Assembly: GCF_900107275.1 (NCBI RefSeq)
Contig: NZ_FNPI01000011.1
Location: 1-64,000, forward strand
Reading direction: 5' to 3'
Source: Evansella caseinilytica
GTDB taxonomy: Bacteria; Bacillota; Bacilli; Bacillales; Salisediminibacteriaceae
Length of the DNA stretch: 64,000 bases
Part shown: positions 62,838 through 64,000 of the stretch, in pieces
Layout of the letters: every line of letters begins with the position of its first letter
How positions within the stretch are numbered: position 1 is the stretch's first letter
Notes under the pieces: model-generated
What the model saw: only the letters and a program-made list of their open reading frames with translations
Databases searched by the model: none
What the model was told of the DNA's origin: nothing
Program-made: the position numbers and the translations under genes

Positions 62838-63368
62838 GGTGCTGTGTCAAAAGCCAAAACGATATGAGTCTGTTCAAAAAGGCAATGGTTCCGCACGATG
62901 CGACCCAATTCCGCCTAAGTGCTGCCCACGTCCTATGGGCAACGGCGACATGTCGTCATCCTGACTCCAAGAAAACCACTCACAGTCGGCCTGAAAAGAA
63001 TGCATCGGCTCCACCCATTGTCTCTTCCTCTGCAAGCATAGCTTCGACGAATATCCAAGTGCCATCGCGCGCGATGACACAATGAGACAGTTCGCAGCTT
63101 CCCAGTGAAGAATGGCTCATTGCTTCGTGCTTGTTTAAAAAGATAAAAACCGATCTTTTTGAACAAACACGATAAAAAAATATCAGGGCAATGGCTCCGT
63201 GCTTGTCTCTTCCTCTGCAAGCACAGCTTCGATGACGATCCGTCGAGACAACTCGATGGGAAAGGCATCGTAGCTTTGCTCGTCGCTGCACGCTCGATAG
63301 GAAAAAACCACTCCTATCGGGCTTTTGAAAAGCTGCAGCGGCTTCGCTCATTGCTTTGGGGTGTTCAA
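62838..63368 (+). repeat. Interspersed repeat family, copy 8 (largest, composite)
   Basis: Left end GTGCTGTGTCAAAAGCC. It runs through one terminal hairpin (63130-63171) and continues with the second unit ending at GGCTTCGCTCATTGCTTTGGGGTG. Structure: a copy-7-like left half joined to a copy-5-like right half. Confidence 0.9.
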
Positions 63369-63843
63369 CAATATGAAATAACGCTCTTCCAACTTCCTGC
63401 GGGAAGCGAAGGGCGAAGTGCTACGAAATTTTTTTCGCTTCAGCAACGCTTCTCCCCGTTTTCTCACTTGGTTAGACCGAGCGCAAAACGATGATGGCGA
63501 ATATTCATCCTTCTTCATGTTATTTTGTCAGAAGCTTTTTTAACCGGTGATACTTCGCTTCGTCCAGCTCCCCTTGCGATTCAGCTTTTTATAATCAACG
63601 TAATATCACGGTCAGTTTGTCATGAAACCAATCAGGGGAAAGAGGTTGCTTATTTTGCTGATAAGGGAGGTTGCTCCCCCTTGTCGTTGTTGTTTATACT
63701 TGATTTAAAAGTGTGAGTCAATATCCAGAAAGAATCCAATGGACGGTATTCGGCCTTGACTTTCTATTTTCAGCTTATCCGTTGTCAGACTTGTAATGAA
63801 CTTCTGTTCAATGCTGATTCCATTTAAATCAAAGGAGAATACG
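63369..63843. other. Intergenic region without assigned gene (475 bp)
   Basis: Short open frames only, none with ribosome binding site plus family resemblance. GCGGGAAGCGAAGGGCGAAG near 63400 and ACTTCGCTTCGTCC near 63548 are partly complementary, perhaps an old hairpin. Confidence 0.35.
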
Positions 63844-64000
63844 ATGACGATTATTAATAAATTGAAGCTCCATAAGTACACAAACATGGCCGTTATCAAT
63901 CAACCGAGCGATTATGATGTATTTGCTGAACAAGCGACGACATGGAATAAAGACCATGATGCTGTTTTTATTTTTGTGGAAACGGTCGATGAAATGGTGG
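63844..64000 (+). CDS. Conserved hypothetical protein, 3' end outside window
   Basis: The first 52 codons read TIINKLKLHKYTNMAVINQ, then PSDYDVFAEQATTW and VFIFVETVDEMV. AAAGGAG precedes the ATG. The frame is open to the last base, so the gene continues beyond the window. It resembles a Bacillus family of uncharacterised proteins from memory; no function assigned. Confidence 0.7.
   Translation, partial: MTIINKLKLHKYTNMAVINQPSDYDVFAEQATTWNKDHDAVFIFVETVDEMV

Overview
The window looks like a chromosome segment of a spore-forming, low-to-moderate-GC member of the Bacillaceae. The evidence is a Bacillus subtilis-like gene order from about 10.9 to 27.0 kb: ybaK, cwlD, salA, gerD, kbaA, pdaB, a tRNA cluster, sigW-rsiW, cdaA-cdaR-glmM, then a glmS ribozyme and glmS. 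Sporulation and germination genes (gerD, cwlD, pdaB, kbaA, a Spo0E-like phosphatase) and a sigma-W autopromoter support this. The rest is accessory DNA with many relics and repeats.

Left arm (1-10.7 kb). The window opens in the 3' end of a polymorphic toxin with an HNH-like nuclease tip and a SUKH immunity gene. A small membrane protein and a MOSC protein follow on the minus strand. Next is a complete periplasmic-type nitrate reductase operon (napG-napH-napA-napB-napD-napF-like). This is unusual for a Gram-positive: NapA and NapB both carry lipobox-like sequences, so they are probably anchored on the outer face of the membrane, and quinol electrons would come through NapGH rather than NapC. 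An Lrp-type regulator and a LysE exporter close this arm.

Core (10.9-27 kb). Cell-wall and spore genes, eight intact tRNA genes (Asn x2, Thr-GGT, Glu, Thr-TGT, Gln, Lys, Ala) with a duplicated spacer and a 16-nt relic of tRNA-Ala, the sigma-W stress regulator pair, the c-di-AMP cyclase operon and the glucosamine-6-phosphate pathway.

Right arm (27-64 kb). Exactly 25 bp past the glmS stop is a Tn7-like transposon end (TGT plus three 21-bp TnsB-site-like repeats), followed by a frameshifted tnsA relic. This is a dead Tn7-family element in attTn7. Beyond it lie four ABC-transporter modules with their own regulators: a BceRSAB-type module at 28.6-33.0 kb, a second Bce-type module at 44.9-49.6 kb, a GntR/YtrA-type module at 51.7-53.5 kb, and an HrtBA-like module with a two-component system at 56.0-59.9 kb. 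Between the first two is a compact low-GC cluster: esterase with Ig-like tail, BtrH-like cysteine acyltransferase, acyl carrier protein, acyl-adenylating ligase and MFS exporter. It looks like a small undescribed biosynthetic pathway. Several genes here are broken (alpha/beta hydrolase, adhR, arginase fragment, FAD-protein fragment). The window ends in a redox trio (Rrf2 regulator, thioredoxin-reductase-like protein, methyltransferase) and a partial gene.

Throughout, a modular interspersed repeat family (about 260-530 bp, built of hairpin modules, with ends resembling TGTGTCAAAAG / TGTCTCAAAAGG or TGTTCAAAAAG) occurs in at least eight large copies and several hairpin fragments. Two arrays of a 21-bp unit that reads as an open (D/G)GIIxKV heptapeptide repeat lie beside copies of it. 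All coordinates and motifs were read by eye; no database search was possible.
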